Shown here piece after piece: positions 17,501 through 24,766 of a stretch of DNA of 48,448 nt (the stretch's first letter is position 1; each line of letters starts with the position of its first letter). Below the pieces are notes generated by a model. The model worked only from the letters and a program-made list of their open reading frames with translations. It was not told where the DNA came from and ran no database searches. The DNA is taken from the IMG/VR virus record IMGVR_UViG_3300049846_002530, positions 1 through 48,448 of that record; one strand, 5' to 3'. The stretch is from a virus. Both the position numbers and the translations under genes were made by a program.

Positions 17501-19450
17501 GGGGACGTGGCAGCTACGAAGCATATGATCCTGGCGAATAAGGATATCGCTGCGTACTTTAAGGATCGCGCCGAGTGGCTGCAGGCGGCGATGAAGGAAG
17601 AGGATCGAAAGTTCGCCTATGTGCAGGAGGTTGCACCGGGGCAGTTTGCACTAGATGGGATGCATCAGCTGTTTGATTTGAATGATCCGCAAGGGAAGTT
17701 CTTCAATCTTACTGGGCTGAAGATGGCGAATACAAATGATCCTGATGTGGTGCAGAAACTGATTACTACAAGATTGGCTCAGGTGAAGCGTGAGGTCGTG
17801 GTGAATCAGCCGCTGCAGCAGACACTGGAGGCTGCGCTGAGTCTCTACGCGGCAACGCCAAGTGTACTGAGCCAACAGGACTTCGAGATGATGACTCTGT
17901 CGGAGGCGTTGCCTGAGGCAGGTTATGACGGAGTGGTAGTGGATAGTAATGGGGACTCAATTGTCCTGGTCCCACATAGAACGCTGGATAAGCGGCAGAT
18001 TCCCCTGAAGGAAGCAGTGAAGCGTTCACAGATTCAATCCGGCGATCTTCGTGGGGAACTGATGAGAATGATTCAGCGGGGTCAATCGGAAGGTTGGCTG
18101 GATCAGTCGTTGGCAATGGAACTGGCGATCGCTGCGTCGGAGAATAAAGTCGATCGGTTGGCTCCAATTCATGCTGGACAGCGCGCGTATTATAAGATTG
18201 CTGAGTGGGGTTCTCTCCCCTTCCACGCAGCGGAAAAGATGAATCGTCTGCTGATGGCGATTTCGTATTACAGGGCTGCCAGAGAAGAAGGGATTGACGC
18301 GAAAGCGGCTGAGCAAGGGGCGCGTGAGTGTGTTCGACTGACAATGTATGAGCACACGAACTGGAATCGCCCGGTGTTTATGCGAGGGAAGAAGTCCCTG
18401 CTGTTTGTGTTTAAGAACTATGTGCAGAATACAGCGTTTACTGCCTTGCAGGGAGATGGTACGGCGCTGAGGATGTGGCTGGTCTTAGGTATGATGGCGG
18501 GTTTACAGGGCCTGCCGTTTGCGGAGGACTTGGCGGATCTGATCGACTACGTGGCGACGGAGTTTAAGGAAAAACTTGGACTCTCCAACCCCAAGGTACA
18601 GATTCGTCAGGAAGCTCGGCAGATTCTGGAAGAGCTTAATCTGAACCCGGATTTGATTCTGCACGGATTTGCTCAGGAGACCTTTGGCCTTCCGTGGATC
18701 TCACATAATCTGGGATTTGGCGCACCTGGGTTCGACCTGGCAAGTTCCATCAGCATGGGCAATGTGATTCCTGGCACGCAGTTGCCGTCTATTCTCTCCC
18801 ATCAGGGAAGTGATCGGGCACTGGCGACAGCGATTAGGGAGTTTGGTGGCGCCGCGCTGAGTGCAGGAGAGGGAGCGCTGAGAGCGGGAACATCGAGTGA
18901 TCCAAATGATGCCAAGAGACTGGAAAGATTCCTCCCGGCCTTTGCGAGGAACGTAGCAAAGTCAGTTCGTTATGGAGACCAGGGAGGAGAGTTCGCCGCC
19001 TCGGGCGACCCTATCGCCAACTTCGACCCGTTCAGTACACGAGAGCAGATTGAACTGATCGGACAGGCTGGCGGCTTTACGCCGACGAAAGTCTCGCGAG
19101 GCTGGGAACGGTATATGGCGGAGAGGGAACTTGTTCAATACTACCAAGCAAGGAGTGCCGCCCTTACCAAGGCGTATTCACACGCTGTCTATCTACAGGA
19201 TCGCGAGGCTATGGCTGATACGATGAAGGCGATTCAGACCTATAACAGCGCTGTGCCGTATCCAGAAATGCGGATCGGGGCGAGCCTGGATGGAAAGAAC
19301 ACCCTCGCCCAGAGTGTGGTTGACTACGTGGAGAGTCAACAGAAACACAAGCTGGGCAAGGGAGAGGCGCTTAAGTATTATCGCCTTGTCGAGGAAATTC
19401 GAGCGGGATATAAAAATCCAGTAGCCGAGGACACTGTGGACAACGAGTGA
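11552..19450 (+). CDS. Giant ejection protein with polyvalent-protein domains
   Basis: 2632 aa. Residues about 125-175 and 265-300 are Gly/Ala-rich membrane-like helices. At H650-H654 there is HELGH, the HExxH zinc-metallopeptidase signature, within LNHELGHWFANRHF. Around residues 930-1190 lies a region with FIEEIQSDLHQ (999-1009) and LAVKRMVRYAAEHGHDLIGWTT, a combination found in very large phage polyvalent proteins. Near 2120 is GYDGVVVDSNGDSIVLVP, like the end of an ADP-ribosyltransferase-type fold. The C-terminal quarter contains LPFHAAEKMNRLLMAISYYRAAREEG, also common in such proteins. By position and size it is the main DNA-ejection protein, entering the cell with the DNA. Bases about 14100-15850 are AT-richer than the rest. 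Confidence 0.75.
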   Translation: MTIQRDNAATTEPVVNQQPTGIVRTPQAGTITRQEPPMAPPEDQWSLGAASAWVWNKFTNLSLGVEGMLRGGLKTVAQLGDTMGGQDSPLMQTGLPLRGISSGFSQLNDVDKYLEKTQWWTPPVENPSFGDQIAQGLGSAIGFLAAGLPAKTLEGATLAAGGLGALVGAGQQVLDAEQYTKDEVEQTLAALGGAAFGATEAVFGYSVLSKINKATGGGLYKTLERAGLTKTPNVLANPSYFKEIVSSFGAEFAQEALQTAGGNWVAQTVYDPDRPIGEGVGEAAMVGGIVGALFGGGSVPFQKHIRNQQLSTLKAEYDRLVQSGNAINDFVGPAMSLFNLPELKNELLQLDELFDKNADDAVNLLLSGNFPAITQAFSGLTQEKTEFTTPNPSIGITDPSFDVFGDAWDSVATVADTNLNKTLIGEEQARGTRFTTIELLMRDDTSVVITESNKLTDDITATNALVQKLQTTVTNMEAKIKEREANNVPVPAQRAVLRTQKQKLKEATDRQRKLFARAKAEAQLMKHVAKYIEKFNEVLGDAAITMEGQELETYIDDQGDKQTRTKYLDPTIPAKFILYSGPKEFSGAYTTKYGGQQATYRVHDEQEVGLIVMDFDEILDKTHPIEPGVQAVKQADAKEEFLQMREYLNHELGHWFANRHFNQLKDAANLLQSVGDPNMLAKPELERAKAYLGIILGYRKWLDKMAAERVTAAFYHMQARGLISGLAHADAMALAANNAGLPPGVTPSAKAMKSVKSKEWYYSQLEKVAANAEMKSGTAEQWLNYLKRKNVKPEEMYWTRLGDFLQKFGKGQKISRDDLLEYVRVNTIKIEEGWYGEPDLGNDARRLFVEGKIEESRRKQLAILEQVRTLEYEIELDPYGEDVTVYRTSDPDHENPLDYNDLPADVQQLGEDYALLQEDIKELERELQDVHYAAEGSVPHEVYTLPNSDSASQRVVALKIPAAAGEKEYMSHTFKEHGNIVVWVRFNTRTLADGRKMLFIEEIQSDLHQEGRDKGYKDTNLWPSPPPPMSPYDAWNEKDIQLSRYKETIMPWIEEPIGTNRSGFKYYGSGAFRSVDPVNYVVEDFELFLKEFFAHAAANPEQFGETPHDFDLAETQLRQLHQLMTERNELWRQLDEYYARPREDRTPKIGPPELPYKDGAYMDLAVKRMVRYAAEHGHDLIGWTTALQQVSRYTNMLRAVVDHIEWWTSNGDKFGRIHLKKGGRKDLILKPDGTLDTGSTDWVGEHINSVVGRDIGERIMTQNSGRTTEDTITIGGKGFIQNYDKTLVDKVNKYIKPWNSQVTKENFAPDQKEVEFFIERNADDTFSVIQRDQYSGSGWGTGIAHFITRSEAESYLNDRLYPPLSTVDVDFIIPREGGMIWTVTQTNKETGVVEKQETFKVLHDAFARSDEWKAAVPRGEIPKKTVPKHNNFSEQWVFPVTDEMREVALAGVPQFAQKVVGNQSTIFDLKDQNYSLSFDEYLAHRMERAGARVKVGADGKLEYASDLDRVMGKHIFNRFTSLYESIVKASEANPEIAKAWSAEDHPYDAFIRRILVKNEWDRVMERVLKQGEVGLIDILMDKKVIPGMDPKMWAGLQEHLDNFNAAMGLSLNLIQLAKLNPHTFLKPYYEATANEWAAHGRTLMKMSVDTLHAWRRLGKEGSNKVTNVLMQETLDKEPYTPTQIGQKLTPAEAEVYYRIRSDLNHVLNEMERITRLAAEVNYSYDPERLETTLKEIELNFGEMRNSGYFPLMRHGKHLVIVRADKETIIDGKKYKKHDLVHWEAFDYEYERNAAARELGKNPDLRVGIDTMTDTAYAVQGIPLPMMRMLRARLEASGATSKVLSELDDAIKNALPLQSFHRKFLKRRGIAGFSKDFERSYARYMSSAANHMSRVEAGEVLRQILVQGEQEARILRETGRDATKRSAMVEWAKKHHQYLMNPQNELQGLRSFAFLWYLGFNIKSAAVNLTQPLITGYPYLADQFGDVAATKHMILANKDIAAYFKDRAEWLQAAMKEEDRKFAYVQEVAPGQFALDGMHQLFDLNDPQGKFFNLTGLKMANTNDPDVVQKLITTRLAQVKREVVVNQPLQQTLEAALSLYAATPSVLSQQDFEMMTLSEALPEAGYDGVVVDSNGDSIVLVPHRTLDKRQIPLKEAVKRSQIQSGDLRGELMRMIQRGQSEGWLDQSLAMELAIAASENKVDRLAPIHAGQRAYYKIAEWGSLPFHAAEKMNRLLMAISYYRAAREEGIDAKAAEQGARECVRLTMYEHTNWNRPVFMRGKKSLLFVFKNYVQNTAFTALQGDGTALRMWLVLGMMAGLQGLPFAEDLADLIDYVATEFKEKLGLSNPKVQIRQEARQILEELNLNPDLILHGFAQETFGLPWISHNLGFGAPGFDLASSISMGNVIPGTQLPSILSHQGSDRALATAIREFGGAALSAGEGALRAGTSSDPNDAKRLERFLPAFARNVAKSVRYGDQGGEFAASGDPIANFDPFSTREQIELIGQAGGFTPTKVSRGWERYMAERELVQYYQARSAALTKAYSHAVYLQDREAMADTMKAIQTYNSAVPYPEMRIGASLDGKNTLAQSVVDYVESQQKHKLGKGEALKYYRLVEEIRAGYKNPVAEDTVDNE

Positions 19451-19625
19451 CTTTGCCGAGCTTCTGCGCCCGTCTCCAATACTGCAAGGTCCGACGATGG
19501 ACACCAAGCCGAGAGGCAAGGACCGTCGTTCGGATCTTGCGGTTGGAAACGAGGAAATTGTGAATGCAGCAATAGCCAGAGGCTTGGGCGAGTTGGAAGA
19601 ATAAATCCTTCGTTGGTCCGGACAT
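19371..19625 (-). CDS. Small helix-turn-helix protein, antisense to the end of the ejection gene
   Basis: 84 aa. Residues about 33-55 (TTVLASRLGVHRRTLQYWRRA) fit a helix-turn-helix, and a CPQC pair follows at 62-65. The ATG is 2 bases after the TAA of the helicase gene with AAGGA upstream, a normal operon junction. Its last 80 bases lie on the opposite strand of the 3' end of the 2632-aa gene. As the last gene of the leftward operon and directly antisense to the end of the late operon, it may regulate transcription, but its target is unknown. Confidence 0.65.
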   Translation of the reverse strand: MSGPTKDLFFQLAQASGYCCIHNFLVSNRKIRTTVLASRLGVHRRTLQYWRRAQKLGKVTRCPQCPRLLDFYIPLEFPRQGDNT

Positions 19626-19627
19626 TG

Positions 19628-20815
19628 TTATTCCTTAGATTGAATCCAGACCGCGCCGTCCTTTTGGACAAGCTCGATTTGCTTCGATACCACACAGGCA
19701 TTGAGAGCTTCTTCAAACTCCCGGTAGGACATAAAGCGGAAGCAGTGGCGGAAGAGGTCCTGGGTCTTGATGAACTTGTGGGTTCGCACCAAGGCGAGAA
19801 CTTCTGTTGAATGCTTTGCCTGGCCTTCAACCCCGATGAAGTCAAAGACCTCCGTCATGTTGTCCTCTAAACCAGTTACGATATCTGCGGCAGCCGCCAG
19901 CTCCTCTTCCGTAATAACCAGTGAGTCACCTTTGGCGGCAGAGAGAACCATAGCCAGCTTGTGAATGTGGGTTTGCTTGCGAGCAAGGTAACCTCCAAAG
20001 CGATTGTTGTCAAGGTGTTTAGGTCGGTTAGTGTAATGGTTTTCATACCACTGCTCCCCGAAACGGAGAGCCGAAGCGGAGAGAGTAACTGGACCCCTGA
20101 GGTTGGCAATGATCTCAAGATCGTGGACAAGATCTTGTTGCAGACGCTTAAATTCAGGTGGGAGGATAGCGGAAGGATAAGCGACAAGCCTTCGCTTCTG
20201 CTTAGCAAACACGAATATACACCGGGAGGTAAATCCGCCCCCGATGAGATATTCAGGGAAACTCCCTGCGATCCAGCCAGGAGTAGTACAGGCTGCGATA
20301 TTGATCCAGGGATTTTCGATCCGATCAGAACCTTGAGTTTTAGTCTGTTTTTCCCAGACTCCGAGTTGTCCGTCCCATAGGCTGACGAGAACATCTACCA
20401 TCTCCCTGTCGTTTGGGTTAAAGAATGTTCCAAGTTCGGACGAAGCGATACTGATACACGACATAGGATGGTACGAGCCATCCGGCATCAGCACCGCCTC
20501 GTTCGCCCCCGCAAGGGCTTGAGTAAGTGCCTGCCAAGTAACAGCGTCCGGTCCAAACTTGATACCCTCGATCTGTCTCAATAAGTTCGCACCAATAGAG
20601 AGTGTCGTGGACTTGGAGACAATTCCAGGGGGCGCTACTAGTATCAAGTACATATTCGGCGTCCACTGAAAATATCCCTGGTCGATCCATACTCGTCTCC
20701 GTAAAGCTCCAGCGATTGTCCACGCACCCACCCAGAAGTGCATGGAGTCGGGAGCTTCGCTGAACGCGGAGTATTGCATATACCCCTTGAGAAAGTCAGG
20801 AAAGCGCCGTTGCAT
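19628..20815 (-). CDS. DUF3987-type replicative helicase/ATPase
   Basis: 395 aa from the ATG at 20815; a TTG four codons upstream is possible. The N-terminus MQRRFPDFLKGYMQYSAFSEAPDSMHFW and the P-loop-like VAPPGIVSKSTT at about residues 60-71 resemble DUF3987 proteins, regarded as phage helicases or primase-helicases. The loop lacks the glycine normally found before the Lys. An IASSELGTFF segment may be the Walker B side. The C-terminus looks like a winged-helix tail. It follows the polymerase by 37 bases and is the only obvious helicase. No separate primase was seen. Confidence 0.6.
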   Translation of the reverse strand: MQRRFPDFLKGYMQYSAFSEAPDSMHFWVGAWTIAGALRRRVWIDQGYFQWTPNMYLILVAPPGIVSKSTTLSIGANLLRQIEGIKFGPDAVTWQALTQALAGANEAVLMPDGSYHPMSCISIASSELGTFFNPNDREMVDVLVSLWDGQLGVWEKQTKTQGSDRIENPWINIAACTTPGWIAGSFPEYLIGGGFTSRCIFVFAKQKRRLVAYPSAILPPEFKRLQQDLVHDLEIIANLRGPVTLSASALRFGEQWYENHYTNRPKHLDNNRFGGYLARKQTHIHKLAMVLSAAKGDSLVITEEELAAAADIVTGLEDNMTEVFDFIGVEGQAKHSTEVLALVRTHKFIKTQDLFRHCFRFMSYREFEEALNACVVSKQIELVQKDGAVWIQSKE

Positions 20816-20818
20816 AGT

Positions 20819-20850
20819 TGCTACCAAGTTGGTCCATAACTCGCTACCAT
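20819..20850 (+). repeat. Dispersed regulatory-type element, copy E1
   Basis: TGCTACCAAGTTG, six variable bases, then AACTCGCTACCAT. All 26 non-spacer bases and the 6-base spacing are identical to the copy at 29261-29292 on the other strand. GCTACC occurs as a direct repeat around an AAGTT/AACT inverted repeat. E1 lies immediately upstream of the helicase start, between it and the polymerase gene, so it may act as an operator or internal control site. Confidence 0.75.
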
Positions 20851-20852
20851 CT

Positions 20853-23222
20853 TCACTTGCAGTCGCCCCAACTCACACAGGAGCGCTTGCCACCAACGGG
20901 GAGGATGAGGGGAGTGGGGTATGGAATGCTGACGAGCATATCCTGACGGATTTTATCAAACAATCCAGGGGTATTCTTAGGCCATTGAAAGACAGCGGAG
21001 TCGTGAACCTGAAGGAGAAACTGAACACCGGCGGAGCGATTCCTGTCGATGACCTGCATTATGCCCAGATTGACAGCAATTGCGACGGTAGACTGAGGTA
21101 TCCACGCAAGAGCTTCCTTGAGGATACCCTCGATGCGGTCAAAGTAAAACCGTCGATAGCCAAAAGCGTTCTCGACATAGCGCCGACTTGTAATTTGAGC
21201 GAGAGTCCTTCGATGCCATTCGGCGATTGCTGGATGTGCATCAAACCAGCGGCGCTGAAATCGTTCTGCCTCGTGGCGGGTGATGCCAAGGGCAGTGGCG
21301 AGAACGGGAGGGGTACCTCCATAGTTAGTGAGATGAACACCGGTTTTCGCGGCTTGGCGATTAGGGTCATCCTTCCCTTTGCAATGACCGAAGATCGTCG
21401 CTGTGTTTTCGTTGTGTAGATCTCGAGAGGGATCGTTGAAGAGTTCCATGAGCGGCTCGTCGTTCGCTTCCCAAGCGACAACCCGCGCGTCAGCTTGAGC
21501 AGCATCGAAATCTCCAATTTCGCACCCTTCGTCTGGAATGAAAAGCTTCCGTAGATTCGGGAGAGGGAACTCTGCGCTTCTTTCGTCTCCAGATGAGACG
21601 TTCTGCAGATTAGTTCCGAATCCGAAAGCATCTTCAGAGGAGGCGAAGCGGAAAGTTTCTGTTCCAGCGATATTGTAGCTGCAGCGGATTCGTCCGTCAG
21701 AGTCGATAGGCTGGGCACAGAATGAACGGAAATTGCTGAGCTGTCTGATTTGATTGATGGCAGCGCAGATAGGGCGCAGGATCGGGTCGGCCTTGGCGAA
21801 AGAGTCAAGCGCATCTGCGTTGGTCGTCGGACGACGGGTCTTGCGGTCGACGATGACTGGGAGCTGGAGTTCTTCATAGAAGAGCCTCTGGAGTTGCTTG
21901 GGTGAGCGGGGGTTGAGCGGGGCGCCAAGGACTGTGTTGAGGAATGTCTGTCGCTTAGATTCTTCCTCGGTGAGGGTGAAGACGAGTTGCGTTCGCGCCT
22001 TCAGGTCCAGACGGACGCCGCGCAGCATAGCCTCGAGGACATATGGAAAGAGGCGGTGCTGAATTTCCGGTGGTGTACCAAAGGGGGTAGTTTTAAGGGC
22101 AATCTGTTTTTCAACGGTCTCGAGAGTTTCAGCAGCTTCCAAGGTGTAGGTGGTATCCTTACAATTGTAGATCCACCGCTGTTCCTCTGGAATGTGTTCG
22201 TCAACCTCCTTACCTTCATCCTTCCAGTAGGTATAGTTCTCACAATAGAGCGAAGCGATATAGTCAAGGGACTTGGGAGTACCTGGGAAATGAACATGGT
22301 GCTGCAGCATGGTATCCATGTGCAGGCGGGCGATTACACCGAATTCTTTGCAGATGTACTGCTGGTCATACGCCCAGTTCTGTCCGATAACTTTAACCTT
22401 TTGAAGGAGGTTGCGGATTTCAAGACGGATGGTGAGTTCTTCCTCTTCCGTCCAGTAAGAGTGCGGCGCTTCCCGTTTGGAGAATGGGATGCAGATGGCT
22501 TTCTCTTTTGTCCAGGCGAATGAAATACAGTCGATGCGACCTCGGCTAGTTTCAATGTCGACTGAGACCTTATCGGTAAGGAGTGGAATTTGAGCAAGCC
22601 AATGCATCGCCGTGCTGAAGTCAGGGCGGATAATATATGACTCAGGTCGGACAATGAGGTGTTCGTAATCCGCTTCCCTGGCTGCTCTCCGAAGGTCATG
22701 GACCGTAATCCACCGCCAACTCCACTGCTTGAGAACAGTGGCAGGGTGATAGGTGGGAAGTACTTTATATGATCTGTCTCCCACAAGTCGAGATTTAATA
22801 CAGGAGCCTCGCCACTTGGCGATGGAGTCACGACCACAGAGATAAGATAAGACCTCATCTGAAAGGGCGATAATGAGGTTGGGCTTGATGAGGTCGATTT
22901 CTTTTTCGAGTTCTTCAATCCCCTCCGCAAGCCAAGGGTGGACCCAGCCGAGGTCTGTTGGGATGTAGTCCGCTGGTGGGATCTTGCCTTCGTAGATCCA
23001 GTTTTCAAGGTCATTCCAGGGTGGCCTCCGCTTGCAGATGTTGGTGAGATAAACCTCCGAGCGGAGGATACCGGCTTCATTTAGCATCTTGGTCAGCTCA
23101 ACTCCAGCCGAACCGGAGAAGGGCGTGAGACTGGACTCGTCAGTTTTGCCGGGGGCGTCGCCGACGATCATGATCTTAGCATCATGTGGTCCTCGACCAG
23201 AGACCTTGGGTACTACTGCCAT
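20853..23222 (-). CDS. Uracil-DNA glycosylase / family A DNA polymerase fusion
   Basis: 789 aa from the ATG at 23222, chosen over a TTG at 23249 because GGAGG lies 5 bases before it. Residues 1 to about 185 are a family 4/5-like UDG: GDAPG (21-25), PFSGSAG (34-40) and TYHPA (157-161). The usual N-terminal Fe-S cysteines are not evident. Next comes a 3'-5' exonuclease (VDIET with D222 and E224; YNCKDTTYT). The polymerase domain has motif A D573-AAQ-AD578, motif B R622..K626..H630..Y634 and motif C H740-D741. Residue H630 replaces the Phe/Tyr of bacterial PolA, and D578 replaces the usual Glu. UDG-PolA fusions are known in some phages such as SPO1. This is the replicative polymerase and probably removes or surveys uracil in the template. 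Confidence 0.9.
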   Translation of the reverse strand: MAVVPKVSGRGPHDAKIMIVGDAPGKTDESSLTPFSGSAGVELTKMLNEAGILRSEVYLTNICKRRPPWNDLENWIYEGKIPPADYIPTDLGWVHPWLAEGIEELEKEIDLIKPNLIIALSDEVLSYLCGRDSIAKWRGSCIKSRLVGDRSYKVLPTYHPATVLKQWSWRWITVHDLRRAAREADYEHLIVRPESYIIRPDFSTAMHWLAQIPLLTDKVSVDIETSRGRIDCISFAWTKEKAICIPFSKREAPHSYWTEEEELTIRLEIRNLLQKVKVIGQNWAYDQQYICKEFGVIARLHMDTMLQHHVHFPGTPKSLDYIASLYCENYTYWKDEGKEVDEHIPEEQRWIYNCKDTTYTLEAAETLETVEKQIALKTTPFGTPPEIQHRLFPYVLEAMLRGVRLDLKARTQLVFTLTEEESKRQTFLNTVLGAPLNPRSPKQLQRLFYEELQLPVIVDRKTRRPTTNADALDSFAKADPILRPICAAINQIRQLSNFRSFCAQPIDSDGRIRCSYNIAGTETFRFASSEDAFGFGTNLQNVSSGDERSAEFPLPNLRKLFIPDEGCEIGDFDAAQADARVVAWEANDEPLMELFNDPSRDLHNENTATIFGHCKGKDDPNRQAAKTGVHLTNYGGTPPVLATALGITRHEAERFQRRWFDAHPAIAEWHRRTLAQITSRRYVENAFGYRRFYFDRIEGILKEALAWIPQSTVAIAVNLGIMQVIDRNRSAGVQFLLQVHDSAVFQWPKNTPGLFDKIRQDMLVSIPYPTPLILPVGGKRSCVSWGDCK

Positions 23223-23293
23223 TTGTGCCTCCAATACCAGCCGACGCAAACGCCAGCGTAAAAGGCGAGGATGCCGATGATAAGGCTGCTCAT
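23213..23293 (-). CDS. 26-aa membrane microprotein between methyltransferase and polymerase genes
   Basis: A short frame, ATG at 23293 and TAG at 23213, codes 26 residues: MSS, a hydrophobic segment (LIIGILAFYAGVCVGWYW) and a basic end (RHKWQ). Its ATG overlaps the stop of the ParB-methyltransferase gene (ATGA) with GGAGGG 7 bases upstream. Its last 10 bases overlap the polymerase start. The tight double overlap, good ribosome site and clean single-TM pattern with a positive C-terminus argue that it is translated. Function unknown. Confidence 0.6.
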   Translation of the reverse strand: MSSLIIGILAFYAGVCVGWYWRHKWQ

Positions 23294-24582
23294 TGCATTC
23301 CCTCCGATAGCATTACTCGGATGGCAGCTGCATAAGTGGGCGACAGTTCGATACCAGTTGCTCGTAGGCCAGCAAGTTTGGCCGCTCGAAAAACAGTCCC
23401 GGACCCTGCGCAGGGATCGAGTACTTCCTCTCCAGGTAGGAAGGAAAGGTCCATAAGCTTCTTATAAAGTTCCACAGGTTTTTGGGCCGCATGAGACTTA
23501 TCTGTGGTCGCCGGGAATTCCAGAACGTCAGAACTGGAATTTCGCAGTTTTCGGCTGCCCTTCTGGGCGAAGAGGATCGCCTCGTAGCGACGCAGAAAAT
23601 AGCCTGGCTGTGGAGCGTGGCCCAGGTTTGGCTTATGCCAGATAAGCGGCGTTGGGTAACAGTACCATCCGCACTCAGAGGCAAGGTCACAGAGCTTAGG
23701 CCAGACTCGGATATCACAAAACATATAAAGGTGTGCGTCGGCTTTGCAAAGATCATAGCCTGTTACCAGAATGTTGGTGATAAGGTCAAGGGCGGATTCC
23801 TGATCGTCGGCGTATTGATGATCAAGCTTGAAGGTTTGATCCCCGAAGGTATCTGCGTCGATACCGTAAGGCGGGTCTACGATGATGCCACTGAATCTAC
23901 CGACGCCGAGAAATTTCATCTGCTCATCAGCGCTACCTTCGATCAGGGTGAAGTCTTTGGAGGAGACTGTGCAGAGGGCACCAAGGCCTTCCATGAATTG
24001 AGCTTCGAGCTTCTTTTTGGCGATCTTGACAGCCTCAGCCTTGGTCGCCGCCTTCTTCACATCTGGGTCTTGGGCGAAGCTGTCGAGGAGGATGGCGTCT
24101 CCGACCTCCTTGGCACGCGGGGGATCAGTTCGAGCGTCAGAATCACCTCGTACTTCGTCAAGTATTCGTCCAGTATCTGTCTTTGTCCAGGTTCCAGAGG
24201 GTGCGTTGCTGGCGAGATAAGAATGGAGTTTGGCAATAGCTTGAGCTTCCTCAACGGGAGAGAGGTTCTTTCTTCGAAGGTTTTCTTCCAGCTCAATGCG
24301 GAATAGCTGTACAGAATCGAGTCCATCAACAATGATAACTGGAATTTGTCCAGCCGGAATTTGGTCTGTGCCATAACGGTAAGGCTCGATAAGGGTTCGG
24401 ATGGCGGAGAGACGGCAGAAGCCAGCGACGAGTTCACCTTCCTTGGTGATGGTGACTGCGTGGATTAAGCCATCGGTGGCGATAGATTTAGCGAGTTCCT
24501 TGATGTGCTTTTCCGAGGGGTCCTTGCGTTGGCGTTCAGCCGAGACAAGGATGGCATCAACCGGAAGCTTGAGAATTGTCAT
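23290..24582 (-). CDS. ParB-like domain fused to DNA methyltransferase
   Basis: 430 aa. Residues 1 to about 110 are ParB/Srx-like (ATDGLIHAVTITKEGELVAGFCRLSAIR). After a linker, residues about 205-425 form an N6-adenine or N4-cytosine methyltransferase. Motif IV DPPYG is at 236-240, KPVEL at 368-372, and the SAM-binding motif I DPCAGSGT at 389-396. The order IV then I is that of the beta group. Such ParB-MTase fusions are common in phages and may protect DNA from host restriction. No cognate nuclease gene is adjacent, so it looks like an orphan enzyme. Its stop overlaps the 26-aa microprotein. Confidence 0.9.
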   Translation of the reverse strand: MTILKLPVDAILVSAERQRKDPSEKHIKELAKSIATDGLIHAVTITKEGELVAGFCRLSAIRTLIEPYRYGTDQIPAGQIPVIIVDGLDSVQLFRIELEENLRRKNLSPVEEAQAIAKLHSYLASNAPSGTWTKTDTGRILDEVRGDSDARTDPPRAKEVGDAILLDSFAQDPDVKKAATKAEAVKIAKKKLEAQFMEGLGALCTVSSKDFTLIEGSADEQMKFLGVGRFSGIIVDPPYGIDADTFGDQTFKLDHQYADDQESALDLITNILVTGYDLCKADAHLYMFCDIRVWPKLCDLASECGWYCYPTPLIWHKPNLGHAPQPGYFLRRYEAILFAQKGSRKLRNSSSDVLEFPATTDKSHAAQKPVELYKKLMDLSFLPGEEVLDPCAGSGTVFRAAKLAGLRATGIELSPTYAAAIRVMLSEGMQ

Positions 24583-24766
24583 ACGGATAAGCCTCGATAC
24601 CAGTGGGTTTCAAGAAGTAGGCAGCGCGCTCAATCAGCGTGGATTCAAAGAGCTGAAGCGAGCGGACCATATGGTGGGCGAGAATCTTGGGGGATGTGTT
24701 AGTCCTAACCCAAGACGGGTTGGCAATGAGGGCCTTCTCGATGAGAGAAACAAGTTCTTCATTCAC
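24557..24766 (-). CDS. Small hypothetical protein
   Basis: 69 aa, probably helical (MNEELVSLIEKALIANPSWVR...ILAHHMVRSLQLFESTLIERAAYFLKP). The start overlaps the stop of the endolysin gene (ATGA), and its last 26 bases overlap the ParB-methyltransferase start, which fits a genuine coupled gene. No family recognised. Confidence 0.6.
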   Translation of the reverse strand: MNEELVSLIEKALIANPSWVRTNTSPKILAHHMVRSLQLFESTLIERAAYFLKPTGIEAYPYDNSQASG

